Source: an uncultured beta proteobacterium
GTDB lineage: Bacteria > Pseudomonadota > Gammaproteobacteria > Burkholderiales > Burkholderiaceae
Reading direction: 5' to 3'
DNA length: 64,000 bases
NCBI GenBank assembly: GCA_903821995.1
Contig: CAIJNI010000040.1
Location: 186,001 to 250,000 of the forward strand
The notes beneath the pieces were generated by a model, which saw nothing but the letters and a program-made list of their open reading frames with translations, made no database searches and was not told the origin of the DNA. The stretch's first letter is position 1; each line of letters begins with the position of its first letter. A program made the position numbers and the translations under genes. Shown one piece after another: positions 1 through 8,682 of the stretch.

Positions 1-651
1 AGCTTGATTTGGGCTGAGGCCTAAGTTAACTCCAGCCTTTTGCATATGTTCAATCAACTGAAATATATAGGCTGGGCCGCTGCCTGAAACTGCTGTTACA
101 GCATCAATGAGCGTTTCTGATTCCACCCAAATAAAATCACCGGTAGCTGAACAAACAAATTCGATCAAAGCTTTATCATTTTCAGACGTATCTTTACCTG
201 AATATAAACCAGTCATTCCTTGACTGATTAATGCAGGAGTATTTGGCATTGCTCTAATAATTCGTTCATGCCCTAAGTGTTTAGAAAAATCTTGCATTTG
301 AACTCCAGCGACTATGCTGAGAATTAAAGATGGCTTAAGCAATGCACTAGTTTCAGTGTTATCGATTAATAAGGCCCAGTCGGTAAGCGCCTGCCTTAAT
401 TGTTGAGGTTTGACTGCGTAAATGATTAAATCTGCAGCCATTAAAAATTTTTCTGCCTGAGAGATGTTTTCAGCAACATTAATTCCATAAGTAGCAATTA
501 ATTTATCTCTAGCAACCTCAAGGGGGTCAATCGCCATTAAGTTATTGGGTTGCACCTGATGACGAATTAAACCACCTATCATTGCGGTAGCCATATTGCC
601 ACCGCCAATAAAGGCAATCTTAATTTTTGGGATATCTATTATTGGAGTCAT
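1..651 (-). CDS. proC: Pyrroline-5-carboxylate reductase, C-terminus cut by window edge
   Basis: Catalyses the last step of proline synthesis, NAD(P)H-dependent reduction of pyrroline-5-carboxylate, in the cytoplasm. The N-terminal Rossmann motif GGGNMA is at residues 16-21, and the family signature TAVSGSGPAY lies near residue 185. The ATG at 651 is used. 217 residues are visible against about 270 for the family, so roughly the last 50 run off the left end. It follows yggS after 10 bases on the same strand, an arrangement common in proteobacteria, and probably belongs to the glcD-glcE-glcF-yggS-proC transcription unit. Confidence 0.93.
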   Translation of the reverse strand, partial: MTPIIDIPKIKIAFIGGGNMATAMIGGLIRHQVQPNNLMAIDPLEVARDKLIATYGINVAENISQAEKFLMAADLIIYAVKPQQLRQALTDWALLIDNTETSALLKPSLILSIVAGVQMQDFSKHLGHERIIRAMPNTPALISQGMTGLYSGKDTSENDKALIEFVCSATGDFIWVESETLIDAVTAVSGSGPAYIFQLIEHMQKAGVNLGLSPNQA

Positions 652-661
652 GTGAGATATT

Positions 662-1366
662 TTACGGCTTTGTGATGCGTGAACCAAAAATCGCAGTCCC
701 TACTCGGATCATCGTACTTCCTGCCTGAATTGCATCTTCAAGATCATCCGACATACCAATTGATAATGTGTCAAATTGAGGTGCGCTATTCTGCGCCAAA
801 AGTTGTGTTTGTATGACTTTAAATAAACCTTGCATATCGCCCAAAGATAAGGTGTCTTTACCGGGTTCTGGTATAGCCATTAATCCTCGCAGACATAATC
901 GAGGAAGTAAAGAAACTTCTTTGCATAAGTTGAACGCTTGCTCAGGTGCAACTCCACTTTTAGTGCCTTCACCACTGATGTTAACTTGAATGCATACATT
1001 AAGAGGTGCAAGTTTCTGCGGCCTCTGTTCGGAAAGTCTTTGTGCAATCTTTAATCGATCGACTGTTTGAACCCAATCAAAATGTTCAGCAGCAAGGCGA
1101 GTTTTATTACTTTGTAATGGGCCAATGAGATGCCATTCTATTTGACCTCGTATCGAGTCTAAATGAATAATTTTATCAATAGCCTCTTGGATATAGTTCT
1201 CACCAAAGCGCGTCAGTCCTTCACGAAAAGCAGCATTAATTTTATCGACAGAGTGAAGCTTTGATACCGCCAATAATGCGACATCATTGCGATTTCGACC
1301 CGCAGTGATACATGCATTTTGAATTCTTTGTTCTACTCCTAAGATATTATTTTTTAGGTATTCCAT
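662..1366 (-). CDS. yggS: Pyridoxal phosphate homeostasis protein (YggS/PLPBP family)
   Basis: A PLP-binding alanine-racemase-fold barrel protein with no known catalytic activity; the family maintains the cellular pool of PLP and free amino acids. The PLP lysine is expected at K36 in LLAVSK. The motifs RFGENYIQEA, EWHLIGPLQSNK and the C-terminal GMSDDLEDAI plus RVGTAIFG are all present. At 234 residues it has the usual length. The start lies 2 bases from the glcF stop, so the two are probably co-transcribed. The yggS-proC pairing is conserved in many proteobacteria and supports the assignment. Confidence 0.93.
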   Translation of the reverse strand: MEYLKNNILGVEQRIQNACITAGRNRNDVALLAVSKLHSVDKINAAFREGLTRFGENYIQEAIDKIIHLDSIRGQIEWHLIGPLQSNKTRLAAEHFDWVQTVDRLKIAQRLSEQRPQKLAPLNVCIQVNISGEGTKSGVAPEQAFNLCKEVSLLPRLCLRGLMAIPEPGKDTLSLGDMQGLFKVIQTQLLAQNSAPQFDTLSIGMSDDLEDAIQAGSTMIRVGTAIFGSRITKP

Positions 1367-1368
1367 TA

Positions 1369-2634
1369 TTAATGCTTAAGAGAGGTATAAAACAGATCAT
1401 CCAACACTTCAATCCAGTGTTTAACTGGCACTTGATCTTGTTGTAATTGAGAAATACATCCCACATTGCCTGATACGATCTCACTGGCTCCAGAAGATTC
1501 GCAGGCGTTTAGTAAATGATTAAGCTTTTGCTCTCTCAATTGATCAGATAAAGAAGCTTGCAATATCGAGTAGGTGCCAGCTGAACCACAACAGATATGG
1601 CTATCAGCGCATAACTGGACTTTAACGCCGAGGGAAGTTAGAAGATTTTCAACTTTGCCACTTATTTTTTGTCCATGTTGCAAAGTACAAGGAGGGTGGT
1701 AAACCAAATTTCGATCATGTGTAGAACCAATTCTTTCAATGATTAAGGATTGAAAATCTAGAAGTAACTCACTCACATCTTTGGTTAGAAGGGAAACTAA
1801 CTTGGCTTTTTCAGCATATTTCGGATCGTCTCTTAAAATATACCCATAATCTTTAACGGCAACCCCACATCCTGAGGCGTTCATAATAATTGCTGTAACT
1901 TTGTCATGTTCAATATGCGGCCACCAAGAATCAATATTATTTTTCATTTGAGCTTTAGCCGATTCTTGATCATTTAAATGAAACTTCAGAGCGCCACAAC
2001 AGCCAACTTGAGTAGGTGCAATGATTTGAACTCCTAAAGCTCTAAAGACTCTTTGAGTTGCTGCGTTAATTTGTGGAAACATACCAGGTTGAACGCAGCC
2101 ATTGAGCATTAGCATGGTTTGTGTTGGCGATATATCTTTGACGCTATAGTTTTTAGATGAAGAGGGGTTCAGATCCGGAATTTTCTTTTTCAAAACTTTG
2201 GGTAGAAGGGGTTTGACTAATCGTCCCACAGTCATAGCGGGAGTAAAGAGTTCTGCTCTACTGACAAATTCCTTAAGTAACCATCTCACCGCTCGCTCTT
2301 TTACAGGTCTTGCGTCCGTTTGTTCTTCTGCCCACTTGCGGCCAATATCTAATAAGTGTCCATACTGAACACCACTTGGACAAGTGCTTTCACAGTTTCT
2401 GCATGTTAGGCATCGATCTAAATGTTCGCGTGTTTTGGTTGTGGCTTTTTTACCCTCAGCCATTTGTTTAATAAGATAAATTCGTCCTCGTGGACCATCT
2501 AGCTCATCTCCTAGCAATTGATAGGTAGGGCAAGTGGCTGTGCAAAACCCACAGTGAACACAATTCGACAATAGTCTTTTGACCTCAATACCTTCGGGAT
2601 GGTTTATTAATTCTGGGGAAAGTTCAGTTTGCAT
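1369..2634 (-). CDS. glcF: Glycolate oxidase iron-sulfur subunit GlcF
   Basis: Iron-sulfur subunit of the membrane-associated glycolate oxidase complex GlcDEF, which oxidises glycolate to glyoxylate and passes electrons to the respiratory chain. Two ferredoxin-type 4Fe-4S clusters are visible: C25, C28, C31, C35 and C75, C78, C81, C85. The C-terminal half has two CCG-type repeats (VGCCGALKFHL and HICCGSAGTYS), as in the heterodisulfide reductase and LutA family. Length 421 residues is normal. It is the third gene of glcD-glcE-glcF, with a 3-base gap after glcE. Confidence 0.95.
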   Translation of the reverse strand: MQTELSPELINHPEGIEVKRLLSNCVHCGFCTATCPTYQLLGDELDGPRGRIYLIKQMAEGKKATTKTREHLDRCLTCRNCESTCPSGVQYGHLLDIGRKWAEEQTDARPVKERAVRWLLKEFVSRAELFTPAMTVGRLVKPLLPKVLKKKIPDLNPSSSKNYSVKDISPTQTMLMLNGCVQPGMFPQINAATQRVFRALGVQIIAPTQVGCCGALKFHLNDQESAKAQMKNNIDSWWPHIEHDKVTAIIMNASGCGVAVKDYGYILRDDPKYAEKAKLVSLLTKDVSELLLDFQSLIIERIGSTHDRNLVYHPPCTLQHGQKISGKVENLLTSLGVKVQLCADSHICCGSAGTYSILQASLSDQLREQKLNHLLNACESSGASEIVSGNVGCISQLQQDQVPVKHWIEVLDDLFYTSLKH

Positions 2635-2637
2635 AGA

Positions 2638-3753
2638 TTAAGGCATACGGCCAGTTTGGAATACGTGATGAGGATCAAAAGCAAGACGGAGTCGGTCTTG
2701 AACTTGTTTGAGGGGAGCAGTGAGTGCGTTTTGCTCTAGGCTTGTAAAAACACTATGATGTGGGCGTTTAGAGCCCTTAAATAGGGTTGCATGCCCGCCA
2801 TGTTTAGCTGCTAAGGCTTGAGCTTGTTCAATGGTTAACTCTCCTTTGTACCAACGCTGTCCCCCGAGCCATTCCATACAGAATTTACCTTGTAAATTGA
2901 ATGGTGGAGATATGGGATTGATAGAAAAACGCCATAAATCTTCGGTGGTCTCTTTAGGGAAAAAAGTATGTGTTTGTTCTTTGATACTTTGCCAAAAAAT
3001 TTGAGCTTCTTTTGAGTCAATAAGTTGCCCCCCAAATTCATTGATCATTTTATCTTGAGAAGATTGAATCGCTGCCTTAGCACCGGCTAACCTAATCCAC
3101 AAAGTACCATGAATGTTATCGCCAACCCAGGTCGTTGCGGATAAAGAAAGCGGTTGACTTGCCCAATAGTTCATTTGTTGAATCGCTTTTTCTTGTGACA
3201 TCTCAAATGTTAAAGTTTGCGTACTAACGGGCTTGGGTAAAACTTTGATAGAGACGTCTAAAAGAAGCGATAGAGTACCTAAAGATCCTGGCATGAGACG
3301 TGAAACATCATAGCCAGCAACATTTTTTATGACCTTACCACCGAAAGAAAGTATGTCACCTCGACCATCCATAATTTTGGCACCTAGAACGTAATCCCGA
3401 AGGCCGCCATAGATACCCCTCCCAGGGCCTGCCAGACCTGCAGCAATCATGCCTCCAACTGTGGCCGAAGATCCAAAGTGGGGAGGATCAAAGGGGAAAT
3501 ATTGATTTTTCTGCTCTAAAGCCTCTTCGACTTCTTTAAGGGATGTTCCAGAGCAAACTGTAATGACGAGCTCTTCCGGGTCATAGTCTAAAATTCCAGC
3601 ATATTTGGTCGTAGATAATATCTCACCATGGGAAATATCTCCTAACCAATTTTTAGTACTCCCACCAGAAATATTAATCTTTTGATTTTGGGAAGAGGCT
3701 GAAATAATCTGATCTCGAAAATGCCCTAAAAGTGGATTAGTGTTCTCACTCAT
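2638..3753 (-). CDS. glcE: Glycolate oxidase FAD-binding subunit GlcE
   Basis: FAD-binding subunit of glycolate oxidase, homologous to GlcD but lacking most of its substrate domain. The FAD_binding_4 core shows as FGSSATVGGMIAAGLAGPGR and GGKVIKNVAGYDVSRLMPGS. 371 residues. The ATG at 3753 is chosen; it overlaps the glcD stop by one base (TGATG), which fits translational coupling. A TTG one codon further upstream is possible but less likely. The gene sits between glcD and glcF, as in other GlcDEF operons. Confidence 0.93.
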   Translation of the reverse strand: MSENTNPLLGHFRDQIISASSQNQKINISGGSTKNWLGDISHGEILSTTKYAGILDYDPEELVITVCSGTSLKEVEEALEQKNQYFPFDPPHFGSSATVGGMIAAGLAGPGRGIYGGLRDYVLGAKIMDGRGDILSFGGKVIKNVAGYDVSRLMPGSLGTLSLLLDVSIKVLPKPVSTQTLTFEMSQEKAIQQMNYWASQPLSLSATTWVGDNIHGTLWIRLAGAKAAIQSSQDKMINEFGGQLIDSKEAQIFWQSIKEQTHTFFPKETTEDLWRFSINPISPPFNLQGKFCMEWLGGQRWYKGELTIEQAQALAAKHGGHATLFKGSKRPHHSVFTSLEQNALTAPLKQVQDRLRLAFDPHHVFQTGRMP

Positions 3754-5237
3754 CAAAATCTTTCTAGTTCAGGATGGGGAAGAATGCCATTGCTAATCCG
3801 CATACGACCGTATTCGGCGCATCGATTTAAAGTTGGAATAGCTTTATCAGGATTTAAGAGTTTACGAGGATCAAAGGCGGATTTTATTCCCCAAAATAAA
3901 TTACGTTCATGTTCACCAAACTGTACGCACATAGAATTAATTTTTTCAATACCAACACCATGCTCACCTGTAATTGTTCCGCCTAAGGCAACGCATGTTT
4001 CTAAGATGTCTGAACCAAAATCTTCAGCTCTAACCCACTCAGCATGATCAGACCCATTAAACAAAATGAGAGGATGCATATTGCCATCTCCAGCGTGAAA
4101 GACGTTAATACAGCGTAATTGGTACTTAACTTCCATACCCTGTATACGTTTTAAAAGTGTGGCAATTTGTTTGCGAGGGATTGTTCCATCCATACAGTAA
4201 TAATCTGCCGATATTCTTCCGGCAGCTGGGAATGCATTTTTTCTACCGCTCCAGAATTTAAGTCTTTCTGATTCGGATTGTGAAATTTGAAGGCGAGTTG
4301 CACCGCTTTGTTTAAGGACAGCACTCATTCGCTCAATTTCTTCTTCAACTTCTTCAATTGTCCCGTCAGATTCGCAAAGTAAAATTGTAGCGGCATCGAT
4401 ATCATAGCCAGCATGTACAAATTCTTCAACAGCTTTTGCGGCTGGCTGATCTAACATTTCCAAACCAGCGGGGATAATGCCTGCTGCAATAACTGCCGCA
4501 ACGGCATTCCCACCTTTTTCAATATCGTCAAAACTTGCCATAATTACCTTAGCAATTTGGGGTTTTGGTATCAGTCGAACGGTGACTTCAGTAATTACTG
4601 CTAGCATTCCTTCGCTACCGATGAATATGGATAGTAGGTCAAGCCCTGGCGAATCTGGGGCAAGACTACCAAATTCAACGACCTCCCCGGTGATTAAAAC
4701 GGCTCGGACTTTTAATACATTATGAAGAGTTAATCCGTATTTAAGGCAATGCACTCCGCCTGAATTCTCGCTCACATTTCCGCCAATAGAACAGGCGATT
4801 TGAGAAGATGGGTCCGGAGCGTAATATAGAGAATGTTTAGCTACAGCTTCAGAAATCGCTAAATTTCTAACGCCAGGCTGGACCACTGCAGTTCGAGCTA
4901 ATGGGTCAATAGCAACTATTTTTTTTAATTTGGCTACAGAAAGAACTAAGCCATTAGCAATTGGCATTGCCCCACCCGACAATCCAGTGCCAGCTCCTCG
5001 AGGAACAACGGGAACATTGAGGAGATGACATACCTTAAGAATCTCCACAACTTGATTCTCTGTTGAAGGCAGAGCTACTGCTAAAGGCATTTGTCGGTAG
5101 GCTGCTAGCCCATCACATTCATAAGGGATAGTATCCTCAGGGTCCCATAGAAGCGCATCTTCATCAAGAATGGGTTTGAGAAGGCTAACCAGTTGTTTTT
5201 GTTCTTCTAATAAAAGGGGGGTATTTATAGCGTTCAT
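3753..5237 (-). CDS. glcD: Glycolate oxidase subunit GlcD
   Basis: Catalytic flavoprotein subunit of glycolate oxidase (FAD-linked D-lactate dehydrogenase/glycolate oxidase family). The FAD-binding motif PRGAGTGLSGGA and SIGGNVSENSGGVHCLKYG are in the N-terminal half. The C-terminal motifs VFHAGDGNMHP and TGEHGVGIEK, near residues 380-430, hold the active-site histidines and acids. 494 residues is usual. It is first in the operon; the ATG at 5237 is only 29 bases from the divergent adenosyltransferase start. No Shine-Dalgarno is visible, but a GATAAT hexamer ends 6 bases before the start. Glycolate is a typical algal exudate, so the operon fits a freshwater heterotroph. Confidence 0.95.
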   Translation of the reverse strand: MNAINTPLLLEEQKQLVSLLKPILDEDALLWDPEDTIPYECDGLAAYRQMPLAVALPSTENQVVEILKVCHLLNVPVVPRGAGTGLSGGAMPIANGLVLSVAKLKKIVAIDPLARTAVVQPGVRNLAISEAVAKHSLYYAPDPSSQIACSIGGNVSENSGGVHCLKYGLTLHNVLKVRAVLITGEVVEFGSLAPDSPGLDLLSIFIGSEGMLAVITEVTVRLIPKPQIAKVIMASFDDIEKGGNAVAAVIAAGIIPAGLEMLDQPAAKAVEEFVHAGYDIDAATILLCESDGTIEEVEEEIERMSAVLKQSGATRLQISQSESERLKFWSGRKNAFPAAGRISADYYCMDGTIPRKQIATLLKRIQGMEVKYQLRCINVFHAGDGNMHPLILFNGSDHAEWVRAEDFGSDILETCVALGGTITGEHGVGIEKINSMCVQFGEHERNLFWGIKSAFDPRKLLNPDKAIPTLNRCAEYGRMRISNGILPHPELERF

Positions 5238-5243
5238 ATTTAA

Positions 5244-5249
5244 ATTATC
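5244..5249 (-). promoter_or_regulatory. Candidate -10 element for glcD at leaderless spacing
   Basis: On the minus strand the hexamer GATAAT (5/6 to TATAAT) ends 6 bases before the glcD ATG. No ribosome-binding site intervenes and no clear -35 box is seen. If used, transcription would begin at or next to the A of the start codon. This rests on position and motif only. Confidence 0.4.
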
Positions 5250-5253
5250 TCTC

Positions 5254-5259
5254 TATAAT
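5254..5259 (+). promoter_or_regulatory. Candidate -10 element for adenosyltransferase gene at leaderless spacing
   Basis: A perfect TATAAT ends 7 bases before the ATG at 5267. The normal distance from a -10 box to the start site would put the first transcribed base on that ATG. There is no Shine-Dalgarno in between and no convincing -35. The element also overlaps the alternative ATG at 5258, which argues against that start. Confidence 0.45.
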
Positions 5260-5266
5260 GTATTTT

Positions 5267-5836
5267 ATGGGAAAACGATTAACTCAGATAGCAACTCGTA
5301 CCGGTGATACTGGATCAACAGGTTTAGGTGATGGTTCTCGGGTCGAAAAAGATCATGATCGCATTTGTGCGATGGGTGATGTCGATGAATTGAATTCACA
5401 AATAGGATTTCTCTTAACCGAAGTCTTTCCCCAATCTGTTGACCAAGAATTGCGAGAGTTGTTTAGTCAAGTTCAGCATGATTTGTTTGACCTAGGAGGG
5501 GAGTTGTGTATACCCAACTATACCCTTTTAAAAGAAGAGCAAGTTCTGCGCTTAGATGAATGGTTGAATTTTTATAATGAGAAATTACCCAAGCTTGAGG
5601 AATTTATTCTTCCAGGGGGTACTCGCGCCGCTGCTCAAGCTCACGTATGTCGAACAGTTTGTCGGCGTGCAGAGAGGTCAATTGTGAAGTTAGGCCACAT
5701 TGAGGATATTAATGATTCGCCAAGACAATACGTAAATCGATTATCTGATTTGTTATTTGTTTTGGCGCGCCTTCTCAATCTTTCGGCTGGTGGAGCCGAT
5801 ATCATGTGGAATCACATCAAAAATCCAAAGGCTTAA
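5267..5836 (+). CDS. PduO-type cob(I)yrinic acid a,c-diamide adenosyltransferase
   Basis: Transfers the adenosyl group of ATP to reduced corrinoid to form adenosylcobalamin. It belongs to the PduO/MMAB family of trimeric four-helix bundles, not the CobA/BtuR type. Hallmarks are the N-terminal ATP loop RTGDTGSTGLGDGSRV, the central FILPGGTRAAAQAHVCRTVCRRAER and the C-terminal NRLSDLLFVLARLLN. An in-frame ATG at 5258 would add MYF, but family members usually begin MGKRL or MGNRL, so 5267 (189 residues) is preferred. It is monocistronic and convergent with the DAHP synthase gene; its terminator reaches into that gene's 3' end. I infer a need for adenosylcobalamin; no such enzyme lies in the window. 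Confidence 0.93.
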   Translation: MGKRLTQIATRTGDTGSTGLGDGSRVEKDHDRICAMGDVDELNSQIGFLLTEVFPQSVDQELRELFSQVQHDLFDLGGELCIPNYTLLKEEQVLRLDEWLNFYNEKLPKLEEFILPGGTRAAAQAHVCRTVCRRAERSIVKLGHIEDINDSPRQYVNRLSDLLFVLARLLNLSAGGADIMWNHIKNPKA

Positions 5837-5852
5837 ATAGGATTTTTAAATC

Positions 5853-5882
5853 AGAAGAGGTTTATTTAACTCTTCTTTTTTT
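5853..5882 (+). terminator. Rho-independent terminator of the adenosyltransferase gene
   Basis: Stem AGAAGAG (5853-5859) pairs with CTCTTCT (5870-5876) across a 10-base loop and runs into a T tract to 5882. The right arm and T tract lie inside the last codons of the convergent DAHP synthase gene, whose Lys/Arg-rich tail supplies the T-rich strand. Confidence 0.6.
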
Positions 5883-6983
5883 CACTCCATTTGCAAGAAT
5901 CTTTAGAACTTCAAGACTTGAAGGCCAGTCGATACAAGCATCGGTAATACTTTGCCCGAATTTTAGCTTTTTAGGGTCATCTTTACCGGGAGTGAACTTT
6001 TGAGCACCCCCTTCGAGGTGACTTTCAATCATTACTCCAAAAATTCCTTTGGAATGATTAGCAAGCTGATTTGCAACATCCTTAGCAACATCAATTTGAC
6101 GTTCGTGCTGCTTGCTTGAGTTTGCGTGAGATAAATCAATCATTAGTGAGGGATGGAGTTTTGATTCGCTTAAGTTATCACAGGCTTCTTTGACGCTAGC
6201 CGCATCATAGTTTGGTGCTTTACCACCCCGAAGAATGACATGACAATCTTTATTGCCGCTCGTTTCGACAATAGCTACTTGCCCATTTTTATGGACTGAT
6301 AAGAAATGGTGACCTCGACTGGCTGCTTGGATTGCATCTGTAGCAATTTTGATATTGCCATCAGTGCCATTTTTAAAGCCAATAGGCGCTGATAAGCCCG
6401 AAGCTAATTCTCGATGAATTTGGCTTTCTGTAGTTCTTGCACCTATTGCTCCCCAAGAAATTAAGTCACCGATATATTGTGGTGAGATAACATCTAAAAA
6501 CTCACTACCGGCTGGAAGCCCTATTTGATTAATTGCAATAAGAACTTGACGAGCAATTCTTAATCCTTCTTCAATGCGAAAGCTTTCATCTAAGTAAGGA
6601 TCATTGATTAAACCTTTCCACCCTACTGTAGTTCTTGGCTTTTCAAAATATACACGCATTACAATTTCTAATTCGTTTTTATAAAGTTCACGTTGTTCTA
6701 GTAATAATTGAGCATATTGAACAGCGGCGGCGGGGTCATGGATTGAACATGGCCCCATAATCACCAATAGACGATCATCTTTACCGTGGATAATTTCGCG
6801 AATGTTTTTTCGAGTTTGGCTAATCATTTTTTCTACTGATGTGCCGGCAATTGGAAAAAAACGAATCAAATGTTCAGGGGGTGGCAGAACTGAGATATTT
6901 TTAATTCTCTGGTCATCTGTTTCAGAAGTCTTATCAATAGTTGCATACCAATTTTCTTGAGTACTACGCGCTTTATCGATCAT
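5862..6983 (-). CDS. aroG: 3-deoxy-7-phosphoheptulonate (DAHP) synthase, class I
   Basis: Condenses phosphoenolpyruvate and erythrose-4-phosphate, the first step of the shikimate pathway for aromatic amino acids. It is the AroF/G/H type: GPCSIHDP near residue 95, MRVYFEKPRTTVGWKG, GARTTESQIHRE with the catalytic region, and DLSHANSSKQ. 373 residues, slightly longer than the E. coli enzymes. Which aromatic amino acid inhibits it cannot be read from the sequence, so the symbol aroG stands for the family. The gene is monocistronic; a minus-strand terminator from the tldD unit lies about 35 bases upstream. Confidence 0.93.
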   Translation of the reverse strand: MIDKARSTQENWYATIDKTSETDDQRIKNISVLPPPEHLIRFFPIAGTSVEKMISQTRKNIREIIHGKDDRLLVIMGPCSIHDPAAAVQYAQLLLEQRELYKNELEIVMRVYFEKPRTTVGWKGLINDPYLDESFRIEEGLRIARQVLIAINQIGLPAGSEFLDVISPQYIGDLISWGAIGARTTESQIHRELASGLSAPIGFKNGTDGNIKIATDAIQAASRGHHFLSVHKNGQVAIVETSGNKDCHVILRGGKAPNYDAASVKEACDNLSESKLHPSLMIDLSHANSSKQHERQIDVAKDVANQLANHSKGIFGVMIESHLEGGAQKFTPGKDDPKKLKFGQSITDACIDWPSSLEVLKILANGVKKRRVK

Positions 6984-7017
6984 TTGACACTTTCGCTAAA
7001 AAACCACTATTTCAAAT

Positions 7018-7045
7018 AAAAAAAACCGCCACAAACTTGGCGGTT
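7018..7045 (-). terminator. Rho-independent terminator downstream of tldD
   Basis: Read on the minus strand, AACCGCCA (7045-7038) pairs with TGGCGGTT (7031-7024), followed by a T tract to 7018. It lies about 135 bases beyond the tldD stop and insulates the next minus-strand gene (DAHP synthase). The stretch 7046-7179 shows no gene or other recognisable element. Confidence 0.85.
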
Positions 7046-7179
7046 GATTTGGAGCATTTTATTAACGCTATACTCTCTCGACCGCCTGATCAGAGAATAT
7101 AAAGTAGAAAAAATAAAATTTGGATTTGCTCATTGGTATTAATTTACCACAGGATATTAAAATCACCATAATTCACAAG

Positions 7180-8682
7180 TTAAACACTTCCGCCAACAAC
7201 CATATTATCAATCCGAAGCGTCGGTTGGCCCACACCTACTGGGACACTTTGACCTTCTTTGCCGCAGACGCCAACCCCCTCATCTAGCTGTAAATCATTG
7301 CCGACCATACTGACATGCTTTAAGGACTCTGGTCCATTTCCAATGATCGTAGCGCCTTTGACGGGGTATTGAATTTTACCGTTTTCAACCCAATAGGCCT
7401 CAGTTGCAGCAAAAACAAATTTTCCGCTTGTTATGTCAACTTGCCCACCCCCAAAATTAAGTGCATACAAGCCTTTTTTCAAGCTTGCCAAAATTTCATT
7501 TGGATCAGTTTGGCCACCGAGCATATAAGTGTTGGTCATACGAGGGAGGGGGAGGGAAGCATAGCTTTCTCTGCGACCATTGCCCGTTAGGGGCATTTTC
7601 ATGAGCCTTGCATTCATAGAGTCCTGAATATAGCCTTTAAGAACTCCATCAACAATTAAGGATGTACATTGTGTTGGGTTACCTTCATCGTCCATGTTAA
7701 GAGAACCTCTTCTGCCATTTAATGTTCCGTCATCCACAACAGTAATTCCTTTTGCTGCAACTCTTTGACCTAATTTTCCGGAAAATGCTGAAGAGCCTTT
7801 ACGGTTAAAGTCACCCTCTAAGCCATGACCAATTGCCTCATGTAAAAGGACGCCTGGCCAACCCGGCCCCATAACCACACTCATAGGACCAGCGGGAGCT
7901 GGGCGAGATTCTAGATTGATCAGAGCGGAATTTACCGCCTTGTCTACCCAAGAGTTCAGTAAGTGGGTGGTAAAGAATGCATAGTTCGTTCTACCCCCAC
8001 CTCCAGCATTGCCCATTTCTCTGCGACCATTTTGTTCTACGATGACTGTGATGGAGGCCCTAACAAGAGGGCGAATATCAGCAGCAATGAGTCCATTAGC
8101 CCTGGCTACTAAAACCACATCAAACTCTCCTGATAAACTTGCCATCACCTGAACTACTCTGGGATCTTTTTGTCGAGCTCGCTTGTCAATTTTTTCTAAT
8201 AGAATAATTTTTTCTGCAGCCTCTAGCGTATTAATTGGATCATTCGGATGGTATAAAAAATGAGAGTTAGATTTTTTAGTGCTGTTGAGTTTTATTTTCT
8301 TTTTTCCACCGTGAGGGCCAATGACTCGCGTTGATTTGGCGGCATGTAAAAGTGTATCGCGATTAATTTCATCAGCATAAGCAAATGCGGTTTTTTCACC
8401 TGAAATTGCTCGTACGCCTACTCCCTGATCGATGCTAAAGTTACCTGATTTTACGATACCTTCTTCAAGGCTCCAGGACTCATGACGCGTATGTTGGAAA
8501 TATAAATCTGCATCATCAAGCCGATGGGTATACATTTCAGTCAATGCGTGTTGAAGATCAGAAAAATCAATACCCCCAGGTTCAAGTAAAAGTTTTTTTG
8601 CTGTTTCTAGACTATCTTCAACCGGTTCGTGTTGTTGATTAGTATTGATATGTTCTAACGGGGGAATATGTGGGGCGTTCAT
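7180..8682 (-). CDS. tldD: Metalloprotease TldD
   Basis: Zinc metalloprotease subunit that in other bacteria pairs with TldE/PmbA to degrade unfolded peptides and mature ribosomal peptides such as microcin B17. The characteristic HExxxH motif (HEAIGHGLEGDF) begins at residue 281. Other family blocks are GVGVRAI near the N-terminus and MNARLMKMPLTGNGRRESY. 500 residues is normal. The start overlaps the stop of the upstream amidase gene by 4 bases, so yhdP, the amidase gene and tldD form one unit. The partner gene pmbA is not in the window. Confidence 0.94.
   Translation of the reverse strand: MNAPHIPPLEHINTNQQHEPVEDSLETAKKLLLEPGGIDFSDLQHALTEMYTHRLDDADLYFQHTRHESWSLEEGIVKSGNFSIDQGVGVRAISGEKTAFAYADEINRDTLLHAAKSTRVIGPHGGKKKIKLNSTKKSNSHFLYHPNDPINTLEAAEKIILLEKIDKRARQKDPRVVQVMASLSGEFDVVLVARANGLIAADIRPLVRASITVIVEQNGRREMGNAGGGGRTNYAFFTTHLLNSWVDKAVNSALINLESRPAPAGPMSVVMGPGWPGVLLHEAIGHGLEGDFNRKGSSAFSGKLGQRVAAKGITVVDDGTLNGRRGSLNMDDEGNPTQCTSLIVDGVLKGYIQDSMNARLMKMPLTGNGRRESYASLPLPRMTNTYMLGGQTDPNEILASLKKGLYALNFGGGQVDITSGKFVFAATEAYWVENGKIQYPVKGATIIGNGPESLKHVSMVGNDLQLDEGVGVCGKEGQSVPVGVGQPTLRIDNMVVGGSV

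Noticed and set aside
5258..5266. ATG at 5258 as start of the adenosyltransferase
   Set aside because: It overlaps a perfect TATAAT and adds residues absent from family members; ATG at 5267 fits better.
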